Below are positions 6,555 to 13,079 of a DNA stretch of 18,451 nucleotides, in pieces. This stretch comes from an uncultured Lachnospiraceae bacterium (GTDB taxonomy: Bacteria > Bacillota > Clostridia > Lachnospirales > Lachnospiraceae): the NCBI GenBank assembly GCA_902766655.1, contig CACXEL010000404.1:1-18451 (forward strand), given 5' to 3'. The position numbers and the translations under genes are program-made. How positions within the stretch are numbered: position 1 is the stretch's first letter; each line of letters starts with the position of its first letter. A model generated the notes under the pieces. The model made no database searches and had not been told where the DNA came from. It saw only the letters and a list, made by a program, of their open reading frames with translations.

Positions 6555-7577
6555 ATGGAAAATAAGATCAAAGAGCTGCGGCAGGAGATCAGCCAGGCCT
6601 TCGCCAACATCCACTCCAAGGAGGAGCTGGCCGAATTCTGGCAGAAGTACTACAGCAAGAACGGCAGGATCGCAGGGCTTATGAAGGAACTGAAGAACGT
6701 TCCCAAGGAGGACCGCCCGACCATGGGCAAGGTCGTCAACGCCTTCAAGAGCGAGGCCGAGCAGCGCTATCAGGAAATGAAAGCCAAGATCGAGGAGATC
6801 GAGCTGGCCGAGCGGGACAGGAAGGAAGCCATCGATATCACGATGCCGGCCAAAAAGAATCCGGTGGGCAGGCTTCACCCGATCACCCTGACGCGCAACG
6901 CCATGATCAACGTTTTTGCCGGCATGGGCTTTGAGATCTACGAGGGCTACGAGATCGAGGACGACGATCACAACTTCACCCGCCTCAACGTCGCCAAGAA
7001 CCATCCGGCCCGCGACATGCAGGACACCTTCTATGTGACCGAGGACATCCTGCTGAGGACCCACACTTCCCCGGGCCAGATCCGCGTCATGGACGCCGAG
7101 AAGCCGCCCATCAAGGTCCTGGTCCCCGGCCGCACCTACCGGTCCGACTCCGACGCTACCCACTCGCCCATGTTCTCCCAGATGGAGGGCCTGGTCGTGG
7201 ACAAGCACATCACCCTCTGCGACCTTCAGGGCGCCCTGGATGAGTTCTGCCGCAAGATGTTCTCCGAGGACGTGCGCACGCGTCTCCGCCCCAGCTACTT
7301 CCCCTTCACGGAGCCTTCCGTCGAGGTGGACGTCAGCTGCTTTGAGTGCGGCGGCAAGGGCTGCAGCCTCTGCAAGGGCACCGGCTGGATCGAGATCCTG
7401 GGCGGCGGCATCGTCCACCACAACGTTCTGAAGAACTGCGGCATCGATCCCAACGAGTACAGCGGCTTCGCCTTCGGCATCGGCATCGAGCGTATCGCCA
7501 TGCTCAAGTACGGCATCAACAACATGGGACTCCTCTTCGAGAACGACCTGCGGTTCCTGTCCCAGTTCAGAGACTGA
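6555..7577 (+). CDS. pheS: Phenylalanine--tRNA ligase alpha subunit
   Basis: PheS is the catalytic subunit of the cytoplasmic (alpha-beta)2 enzyme that charges tRNA-Phe with phenylalanine using ATP. The start is ATG at 6555, preceded by GAGGTG at 6545-6550; the frame is open further upstream only through the leader. The 340-residue product has the N-terminal coiled-coil arm (residues 1-90), class II motif 2 (TYRSDSDATHSPMFSQMEG, near 194-212) and motif 3 (GFAFGIGIERIAML, 304-317). A four-cysteine cluster (Cys 262, 265, 270, 273) is a feature I remember from many Firmicutes PheS proteins. Length is normal. It is followed after 19 bases by pheT, so the subunits are co-transcribed from the promoter at 6419. 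Confidence 0.98.
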   Translation: MENKIKELRQEISQAFANIHSKEELAEFWQKYYSKNGRIAGLMKELKNVPKEDRPTMGKVVNAFKSEAEQRYQEMKAKIEEIELAERDRKEAIDITMPAKKNPVGRLHPITLTRNAMINVFAGMGFEIYEGYEIEDDDHNFTRLNVAKNHPARDMQDTFYVTEDILLRTHTSPGQIRVMDAEKPPIKVLVPGRTYRSDSDATHSPMFSQMEGLVVDKHITLCDLQGALDEFCRKMFSEDVRTRLRPSYFPFTEPSVEVDVSCFECGGKGCSLCKGTGWIEILGGGIVHHNVLKNCGIDPNEYSGFAFGIGIERIAMLKYGINNMGLLFENDLRFLSQFRD

Positions 7578-7596
7578 GGATGAAAGGAGATAAAAA

Positions 7597-10017
7597 ATGA
7601 AAGCACCTTTCAGCTGGCTTAAACAATATGTAGACATCGATCTCACGGCCCAGGAGCTCGAGGGCAGACTCTTCTCCTCCGGCTTCGAGGTCGAAGAGCT
7701 GATCGACCTCAGGGGAGGCATGGACCGCGTGGTGGTCGGCGTCGTCACCGAGGCCGTCAGGCAGGAGGGCACCCACCTTCACATCTGCAAGGTCGACGCG
7801 GGTGAGTACGGCCATGACATTCAGATTTCCACCGGCGCCCCCAACGTCTACGTCGGTATGCATACGGCGGCTGCGCTTGACAACTCCGTCCTCCCGGGCG
7901 GTATCAGGATCAAGGCCAGGAAGCTCCAGGGCGTGGACTCCTACGGCATGCTCTGCTCCGGCGAGGAGCTCGGCTTAAATGAAGACCTGTACCCGGGTTC
8001 CGAGGTCTACGGTCTTCTGGACCTGCCCAAGGACACGGTGCCCGGCACCGATATCGCTGAGGTGGTCGGCCTCAACGATTATATCTTCGACATTTCCGTC
8101 ACGGCCAACAGGCCTGACTGCCAGTCCATCCTCGGCATCGCCCGCGAGGTGGCCGCCCTTCTGGGCAAGCCCCTCAGGATGCCGGCCACGGACTATGTGG
8201 AGACCGACTACGAGTTCCCGGGCATGGACATCGACGTGGCCGAGGCCGACCGCGACGTCTGCCCGCGTTACCTGGGTCATGGCGTCCACAACATCGTCTA
8301 CAAGCAGTCCCCGCGCTGGATGCGCCGTTACCTGGCCCTCTGCGGCCTCCGGTCCATCAGCGCCGTGGTCGACATCACCAACTTCGTCATGCTGGAGATC
8401 GGGCAGCCCATGCACGCCTTCGACTACTCCATGATCAAGACGGGCAAGGTCCTGGTCCGCCGCGCCAAGGACGGCGAGAAGATCCAGACCCTGGACGGCA
8501 AGGAATTTACGCTGAAGACCAACAACCTGGTCATCACCGACGGCGAGGAGCCGATCGCCCTGGCCGGCGTCATGGGCGGCCTTTCCTCCGAGATCACCGA
8601 AAATACGACTGAGCTCCTCTTCGAGGCTGCCAAGTTCGCCCGCGACAGCGTCCGCCATACGGCCCGCGGCCTCGGCCAGAACACGGATTCTTCCGCCCGC
8701 TATGAGAAGGGCGTTTCCGAGTACACTGTCGAGCTTGCCATGGCCAGGGCCCTGCACCTGATCAATGAGCTGGACTGCGGCGAGATCTCGAAGACCTCCT
8801 TCGACATCAGCGCCGGCGCGCCCAGGGAGGGCAAGCATTTCACAGCCACCCTCTCCGGCATCAACAGGATCCTGGGCATTGAAGTGCCCGAGGAGACAGT
8901 GCTTGACATTTTAAAGAGACTGTCCTTCGAGGTGGAGCAGGACGGCGACCTTCTCAAGGTCGTGGCCCCGCGCTACCGCGAGGATATCGAGATCGGCGAG
9001 CCCGACCTGGCCGAGGAAGTCATCCGCGAGTACGGCTACGAGCACATCGTGCCCACCTTCCTGAAGGACGCCAGGGTCACCGGCGGCGGCCTGAATCCGG
9101 ACCAGAACCGCAGGGCCAAGGTCAAGCAGCTCATGTGCGCCGCGGGGTTCTATGAGATCTCCACGCTGGCATTCTATGCGGACGCTGACCTTGATGAGCT
9201 GAACTTCCCGGCCGACGCCAAGGAGCGCCAGGTCATCCGCCTCATGAACCCGATCACCGAGAAGCTGGCCATCATGCGCCGTGTCCTGGCCCCCTCCGTC
9301 CTCCGCGTCGTGGTGGACAACCTGAAGAAGGGCAACAACGAGGGCAGGATCTTCGAGTTCAACAAGGTCTTCATTCCCAAACAGCTGCCCGTCACGGAGC
9401 TGCCGGACGAGGTCCAGCACATCGGCTTCGCCGCCTTCGGACCGGACGAAGACTTCTTCGCGGTCAAGGGCGCTGTGGAGGCCCTGGCCGGCGCCTTCGA
9501 CCTGAATGTCGAGTATGAGCGCGCAGAGGACGTTGCCTACCTGCATCCCGGCATCGCTGCCTACATCCTGATCGACGGCGAGCGCGTCGGCTATTTCGGC
9601 AAGCTGGCCAACAAGGTCGCTGCCGGTCTCAAGCTCCCCAAGGACTCCAAGGCCAACCTCAACATCTACATGGGCGAGATTGATTACGCCAAATTCGAGT
9701 CCCACATCGTGCCCTTCCGCTACAAGCCGGTCTCCGAGTTCCCGAGTGTGACCCGCGACCTGGCCCTGGTGGTGGATGAGCAGCTCCTGTGCGGCGACAT
9801 CGTCCGCGAGGTGAAAAATGCATGCAAGGCCGTCTCCGAAGTCGAGCTCTTCGACCTTTACAGGAACCCGGCCATGACGGCTTTGGGCAAAAAGTCCATG
9901 GCCTTCAAGATCACCTTCCAGCCGGCCGACGCAGCCCTCTCCCAGGAGGACGTTAACCGGTTCGTGAACAAGATCGTCGGCAATCTCAAGTACAAGCTTG
10001 GAGCCGAGATGAGATAA
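7597..10017 (+). CDS. pheT: Phenylalanine--tRNA ligase beta subunit
   Basis: PheT is the large subunit of the same synthetase; it binds tRNA and carries the editing site that hydrolyses Tyr-tRNA-Phe. It has 806 residues, the usual bacterial size, and its ATG follows a strong AAAGGAG. Visible regions in order: N-terminal B1 segment (KAPFSWLKQYVDIDL), EMAP/OB-fold tRNA-binding domain at about 40-155, B3/B4 editing domain (including FVMLEIGQPMHAFDYSMI and LAGVMGGLSSEI), B5 domain, the catalytic-like core, and the C-terminal ferredoxin-fold anticodon-binding domain (from about 712, KPVSEFPSVTRDLALVV). It is complete and ends in TAA just before a bidirectional terminator. Confidence 0.98.
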   Translation: MKAPFSWLKQYVDIDLTAQELEGRLFSSGFEVEELIDLRGGMDRVVVGVVTEAVRQEGTHLHICKVDAGEYGHDIQISTGAPNVYVGMHTAAALDNSVLPGGIRIKARKLQGVDSYGMLCSGEELGLNEDLYPGSEVYGLLDLPKDTVPGTDIAEVVGLNDYIFDISVTANRPDCQSILGIAREVAALLGKPLRMPATDYVETDYEFPGMDIDVAEADRDVCPRYLGHGVHNIVYKQSPRWMRRYLALCGLRSISAVVDITNFVMLEIGQPMHAFDYSMIKTGKVLVRRAKDGEKIQTLDGKEFTLKTNNLVITDGEEPIALAGVMGGLSSEITENTTELLFEAAKFARDSVRHTARGLGQNTDSSARYEKGVSEYTVELAMARALHLINELDCGEISKTSFDISAGAPREGKHFTATLSGINRILGIEVPEETVLDILKRLSFEVEQDGDLLKVVAPRYREDIEIGEPDLAEEVIREYGYEHIVPTFLKDARVTGGGLNPDQNRRAKVKQLMCAAGFYEISTLAFYADADLDELNFPADAKERQVIRLMNPITEKLAIMRRVLAPSVLRVVVDNLKKGNNEGRIFEFNKVFIPKQLPVTELPDEVQHIGFAAFGPDEDFFAVKGAVEALAGAFDLNVEYERAEDVAYLHPGIAAYILIDGERVGYFGKLANKVAAGLKLPKDSKANLNIYMGEIDYAKFESHIVPFRYKPVSEFPSVTRDLALVVDEQLLCGDIVREVKNACKAVSEVELFDLYRNPAMTALGKKSMAFKITFQPADAALSQEDVNRFVNKIVGNLKYKLGAEMR

Positions 10018-10069
10018 CAATCAGAGAAGCCGGGCAGGCACCCCGCATAGTGTCCGGCCCGGCACTTGC

Positions 10070-10125
10070 ACAAAAAGAAAGCTGAACGGAAACGTCAGAT
10101 CGTTTCCGCTCAGCTTTCTTTTTGT
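10070..10125. terminator. Bidirectional terminator between pheT and the binding lipoprotein gene
   Basis: Positions 10070-10094 pair with 10101-10125 in a 25-bp stem with a six-base loop. The ends of the arms are A/T-rich (ACAAAAAGAAAG with CTTTCTTTTTGT), so RNA from either strand ends in a U-rich run. The single mismatch (10086/10109) is A-C in plus-strand RNA but a G-U wobble in minus-strand RNA. Confidence 0.85.
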
Positions 10126-10164
10126 CCGGGAGTGAGACCCGGGTCTCATTCCCGCTTTTCCATG

Positions 10165-11619
10165 TCAGGCCAGGTCTTCGACGATCGCCTTCGCCTCTTC
10201 GGCCTCGGCCTCTTCAGCCGCCGCCTGTTCCTCCTCGAGCTTTTCCTCCTCGCTCAGCTCTTCTTCCTCGTCATCGGAGGAGAGGAGAGAGGAGAGGGAG
10301 GGGAACTCGAAGGTCTCCCGGCTGTGCCGGTCGAGGACGTCGGTCAGGGTGAGGGCGGTGAAGGCTTTCGCAAGGTCATCGACCGATAAGGCTGCGAGCT
10401 CGAGGATCTCCCTGTCGGTGTAGGGGATATCCAGAACGAAGCTGTCGTCGTAATTGCGGCCGTTGGTGGAGGAGTACATGTAGAGGTCGGCGATGGTGAG
10501 GTCCGCACCTGGCTCGCCCGGGACCTTGGTGTAATTTCCCTGGACCGCGTCAAGCAGCAGGAGGAAGCCGTAGAGGCCCTGGCAGTAGGTGCCGGAGGCC
10601 GCCGCGAATACGGCGCCGCTGGTCATGAGCGGGCGCATGCTGTCGGTCGCGTCAAAGGCGGCCACGTCGATGGCGCCGATGAGGCCCATCTCGCTGACGG
10701 CGGCCAGGACGCCGTCCAGGACGTCGCCTCCGCCCCCGGAAATGAGGACCGCCTCCAGTTTGGGATTCTCTTCCATCATCTGCCTGAAGACCCTGTACCC
10801 TTCCTCGGCTGTGGCGGCTTCCACGGGATCTGCGAGGCGGATCCTGGCGCTCTTGTGGAAGCCCCGGAAGGACTCCGTCGCCATATGGTAGCCGATGTTG
10901 CGCTGGATCTGGGTGGTGTCCGACTCAGACCAGGTGATGTACCCGATGTTCCGGTCGCCGGCTTCCAGGAGGGCGTTCACCAGGCGGTAGCTGGCGGTGC
11001 GCTCCTCGCCGTGGACTGCGCCGATATAGTAGGAAGATGCCTTGGCCAGCGCATAGGTGTCCGGGTACAGGTCCTCGTCGATCCAGTGGCTCAGCTGGGC
11101 CAGGTAGACGCCCTTTTCGTCGCAGAGCCGGATGGCGGCCGCGATATCACTGTCGCTGCGGTTCGAGAGGAGAATGCCGTCGCAGCCCGCAGCGATGAGG
11201 TCCGACACCGACCGGCGGATCCGGCGGGAGTCGCAGCCGCAGAAGGCGTACTCGACCTCGACGCCCAAAAGGGCGGCCGCCCGGTCGATGGTGGCGATGG
11301 TCTGCCGGGACAGGGGATCGTCGTCCGCCCGGAGGGAGACGCCGATTTTGACGCCGGTGTCATCGGCGGCTGTCACGGAAGAGGGCTCACCCGCAGTTTT
11401 CGTCTCAATGCCGAGCAGATCTCCCAGGACGCGGACGCCCCGCAGGTCGACAGCTTTCGACGGCTTTTCCCCGCTGTTAGCTGCGCAGCCGGCCAGGCAG
11501 GACAGGGCCAGAAGGGCGGTAAGGAGGAGGGCTGTCATTTGCCTGAGGCGGCTGGCAGGCTCAGACAGGCCTCGGAGCAGGCTTTTCATCAGTTTTTGGA
11601 TAATCATAGGCAGGTTCAT
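10165..11619 (-). CDS. Sugar-type substrate-binding lipoprotein with acidic C-terminal tail
   Basis: This 484-residue exported lipoprotein has the fold of type I periplasmic binding proteins (RbsB-like, also used by LacI regulators). The ATG at 11619 has GGAG seven bases upstream; the N-terminus is long (about 28 residues) before a hydrophobic stretch ending in the lipobox CLAGC (Cys 45). The binding domain runs from about residue 88 (GVKIGVSLRADDDPLSRQ) through SDLIAAGCDGILLS, GYITWSESD and AVLISGGGGDVLDG to about 410. Such proteins normally pass sugars or signalling molecules to an ABC transporter or sensor kinase, but none is encoded nearby. The last 36 or so residues are a Glu/Ala-rich, probably helical or disordered tail (DDEEEELSEEEKLEEEQ onward), unusual for this family. 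It follows the NifX-like gene by 24 bases, so the two are probably co-transcribed. Its ligand is unknown. Confidence 0.85.
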   Translation of the reverse strand: MNLPMIIQKLMKSLLRGLSEPASRLRQMTALLLTALLALSCLAGCAANSGEKPSKAVDLRGVRVLGDLLGIETKTAGEPSSVTAADDTGVKIGVSLRADDDPLSRQTIATIDRAAALLGVEVEYAFCGCDSRRIRRSVSDLIAAGCDGILLSNRSDSDIAAAIRLCDEKGVYLAQLSHWIDEDLYPDTYALAKASSYYIGAVHGEERTASYRLVNALLEAGDRNIGYITWSESDTTQIQRNIGYHMATESFRGFHKSARIRLADPVEAATAEEGYRVFRQMMEENPKLEAVLISGGGGDVLDGVLAAVSEMGLIGAIDVAAFDATDSMRPLMTSGAVFAAASGTYCQGLYGFLLLLDAVQGNYTKVPGEPGADLTIADLYMYSSTNGRNYDDSFVLDIPYTDREILELAALSVDDLAKAFTALTLTDVLDRHSRETFEFPSLSSLLSSDDEEEELSEEEKLEEEQAAAEEAEAEEAKAIVEDLA

Positions 11620-11643
11620 GTGCTTTCTCCAGGACGAAGGTCC

Positions 11644-12000
11644 TCAGACTTCTGTCAGTTCCTTATTCATATAGGCGTTGAAGGCGGCGTCGGTTCCGCC
11701 GGCGAAGGTGTAGAGCCGTTTGCCCGACTTTTTGAGCTCTGCCATGGCCTTGCCTCCGAAGTTCCCGGAAATGATGACATCGAACATGGAGTCCGCCATC
11801 CGGGCTGTGAGGTCCGACGTGCGGAGCCTGCCGACGGAGAGCAGCTCTTTCCTGCGCATCTCGTGGCTGCCCGCGAGGTAGTAGGCCCAAAAGTATTGGG
11901 TCTTCTCAAAGGCCGGAATGGCATTTCCTCCATCGTAGGAGACAGCGATGAAGGTGAAACGGCTGGCTGGACTGCGGGCAGGTTTTTTCACTGCTGGCAT
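11644..12000 (-). CDS. NifX/NifB-family (dinitrogenase cofactor biosynthesis domain) small protein
   Basis: This 118-residue cytoplasmic protein has an ATG at 12000 preceded by a strong GGAGG. It matches the fold pattern of the dinitrogenase iron-molybdenum cofactor domain: FIAVSYDGGNAIPAFEKTQY at the start, MFDVIISGNFGGKAMAELKK in the middle and GGTDAAFNAYMNKEL at the end. Family members with known roles bind metal clusters during nitrogenase cofactor assembly, but stand-alone copies are common in anaerobes that do not fix nitrogen, and their role there is unclear. No cysteines are present and no nif genes are visible. It is the first gene of a two-gene minus-strand unit with the binding lipoprotein, an unusual pairing. 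Confidence 0.75.
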   Translation of the reverse strand: MPAVKKPARSPASRFTFIAVSYDGGNAIPAFEKTQYFWAYYLAGSHEMRRKELLSVGRLRTSDLTARMADSMFDVIISGNFGGKAMAELKKSGKRLYTFAGGTDAAFNAYMNKELTEV

Positions 12001-12079
12001 GGTGTTTCCTCCTTGTAATGAGGCAAAGCTCTGAATGTGAGCATGAGCCTGAAAAAAACCGCCCTTTTCCGGTAATCTG

Positions 12080-12088
12080 TGTTACAAT
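12080..12088 (+). promoter_or_regulatory. Possible extended -10 promoter for prsW
   Basis: TACAAT at 12083-12088 is preceded by TGT at 12080-12082, an extended -10 element; no clear -35 box is found. The start codon is 75 bases downstream. The gap 12001-12162 also has to hold the promoter of the divergent NifX-like gene, which I cannot place. Confidence 0.45.
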
Positions 12089-12098
12089 ACTGGCATGG

Positions 12099-12114
12099 CG
12101 CGGCGAACGCCGCG
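12099..12114 (+). other. GC-rich hairpin in the prsW leader
   Basis: CGCGGC at 12099-12104 pairs with GCCGCG at 12109-12114 around a four-base loop (GAAC). It lies about 10 bases after the proposed -10 box and so near the 5' end of the transcript, where it could stabilise the mRNA. There is no U-tract, so it is not a terminator. Confidence 0.4.
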
Positions 12115-12162
12115 GGATTACTGCGTGTGTTCATTTTCAGTGGACACCGGAAAGGGGTTATT

Positions 12163-12876
12163 ATGACGACATCCATTCTTGCCTGGGGCCTGGTGCCGCC
12201 TATTCTGCTCATCATCTATATGTATCACCTGGATAAGATCGAGCGGGAGCCGGTGGGGCTCATCATCAAGACCTTTATCTTCGGCATGCTCTCGGTCATT
12301 CCGGCCATCCTCTGGGAGATCATCGGGGAATATATCGTTCTCTTTATCCTCCCGGACAGTCTGGTTTACAGAACGGATATGTCGGATTATTCCGTCATCT
12401 ATTATTTCCTGGAAATGTTCTTCGTAGTCGCCATCGCGGAGGAGACCTCCAAGCGGGCCCTGGCCACCTTGTCGGTCTGGAAGAATCCGGAATTCAACTT
12501 CCGCTTTGACGCGGTCATCTACTACACCACCTCGGCCCTGGGCTTCGCCGCCGCCGAGAACATTCTCTACATGACCGATTACGGCTCTGAGATCGCCATC
12601 AGCCGGCTGATCCCGGTCCACTCGATCTGCGGCGTTTTCATGGGCTACCACATGGGTCTCGCCAAGACCGCCGAGCTGGACGGAGACCTGAAGGCCGCCA
12701 GACGCCACAAGCGCCACGGCCTCATCATACCGGTCCTGATCCACGGGTCCTATGATTTCTGCCTCAGCGTCGGCAGCGACCTGCTCTGCCTGGCCGTCCT
12801 GCTCTTCATCCTGGTGCTGACCATAGTCGCCTGGCTGTCGCTGAGACGGTATGCGCGGCAGGACATGCCGGTCTGA
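12163..12876 (+). CDS. prsW: PrsW-family intramembrane metalloprotease
   Basis: PrsW proteins are polytopic membrane proteases of the CPBP-related group. In Bacillus subtilis PrsW makes the first cut of the anti-sigma factor RsiW; other members have unknown substrates. The ATG at 12163 with AAAGGGG five bases upstream gives 237 residues; longer in-frame starts lack a ribosome binding site. Signature residues are all visible: EETSK (Glu 93 and 94) in the third hydrophobic region, FAAAEN (Glu 132), VHSICGVFMGY (His 153) and LIHGSYDF (His 194). At least six hydrophobic segments are seen, with a WEIIGE segment between the second and third. No sigma factor or anti-sigma gene lies next to it, so the substrate is not indicated. 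It forms a single-gene unit ending at a long bidirectional terminator. Confidence 0.88.
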   Translation: MTTSILAWGLVPPILLIIYMYHLDKIEREPVGLIIKTFIFGMLSVIPAILWEIIGEYIVLFILPDSLVYRTDMSDYSVIYYFLEMFFVVAIAEETSKRALATLSVWKNPEFNFRFDAVIYYTTSALGFAAAENILYMTDYGSEIAISRLIPVHSICGVFMGYHMGLAKTAELDGDLKAARRHKRHGLIIPVLIHGSYDFCLSVGSDLLCLAVLLFILVLTIVAWLSLRRYARQDMPV

Positions 12877-13014
12877 GAAGCTGGCAGAGGGGAATAAAAC
12901 CCTTCGGGTTGTGAGGCTTCGCAGCGCACCGGCAGACGCCCGCGGGCGCCAGACGGCAGGCTATGCCTCTTTCTCGTCCATAGTACCTTTTCGGCCGAAG
13001 AAAATCAATAACAA

Positions 13015-13059
13015 AACAGCCGGTCCGATGCCCCGGAGGGGACATTCGGACCGGCTGTT
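13015..13059. terminator. Bidirectional terminator between prsW and the P-type ATPase gene
   Basis: A perfect 14-bp stem pairs 13015-13028 with 13046-13059, and the intervening bases fold further (CCCC with GGGG plus a bulge). On the minus strand it is followed by a T-rich tract (TTTTGTTATTGATTTTC), making it a good terminator for the ATPase gene. On the plus strand the following TTCTTCTGTG is weaker. Confidence 0.8.
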
Positions 13060-13079
13060 CTTCTGTGTCGCGGCAGGCC

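Noticed and set aside
6198..6555. T-box riboswitch for pheST
   Set aside because: Looked for the conserved T-box sequence pairing with the tRNA acceptor end and a specifier stem; neither is present, and the promoter leaves only about 100 nt of leader.
7338..7373. Four-cysteine cluster in PheS as a novel zinc site
   Set aside because: Recalled as a common feature of Firmicutes PheS proteins, so not new.
8911..10020. 369-codon minus-strand open frame inside pheT
   Set aside because: Antisense shadow with no ribosome binding site or motif; pheT motifs on the plus strand are clear.
12894..12913. AACCC-TTC-GGGTT small hairpin after prsW
   Set aside because: Only five pairs and no T-tract; the strong hairpin at 13015-13059 is the better terminator.
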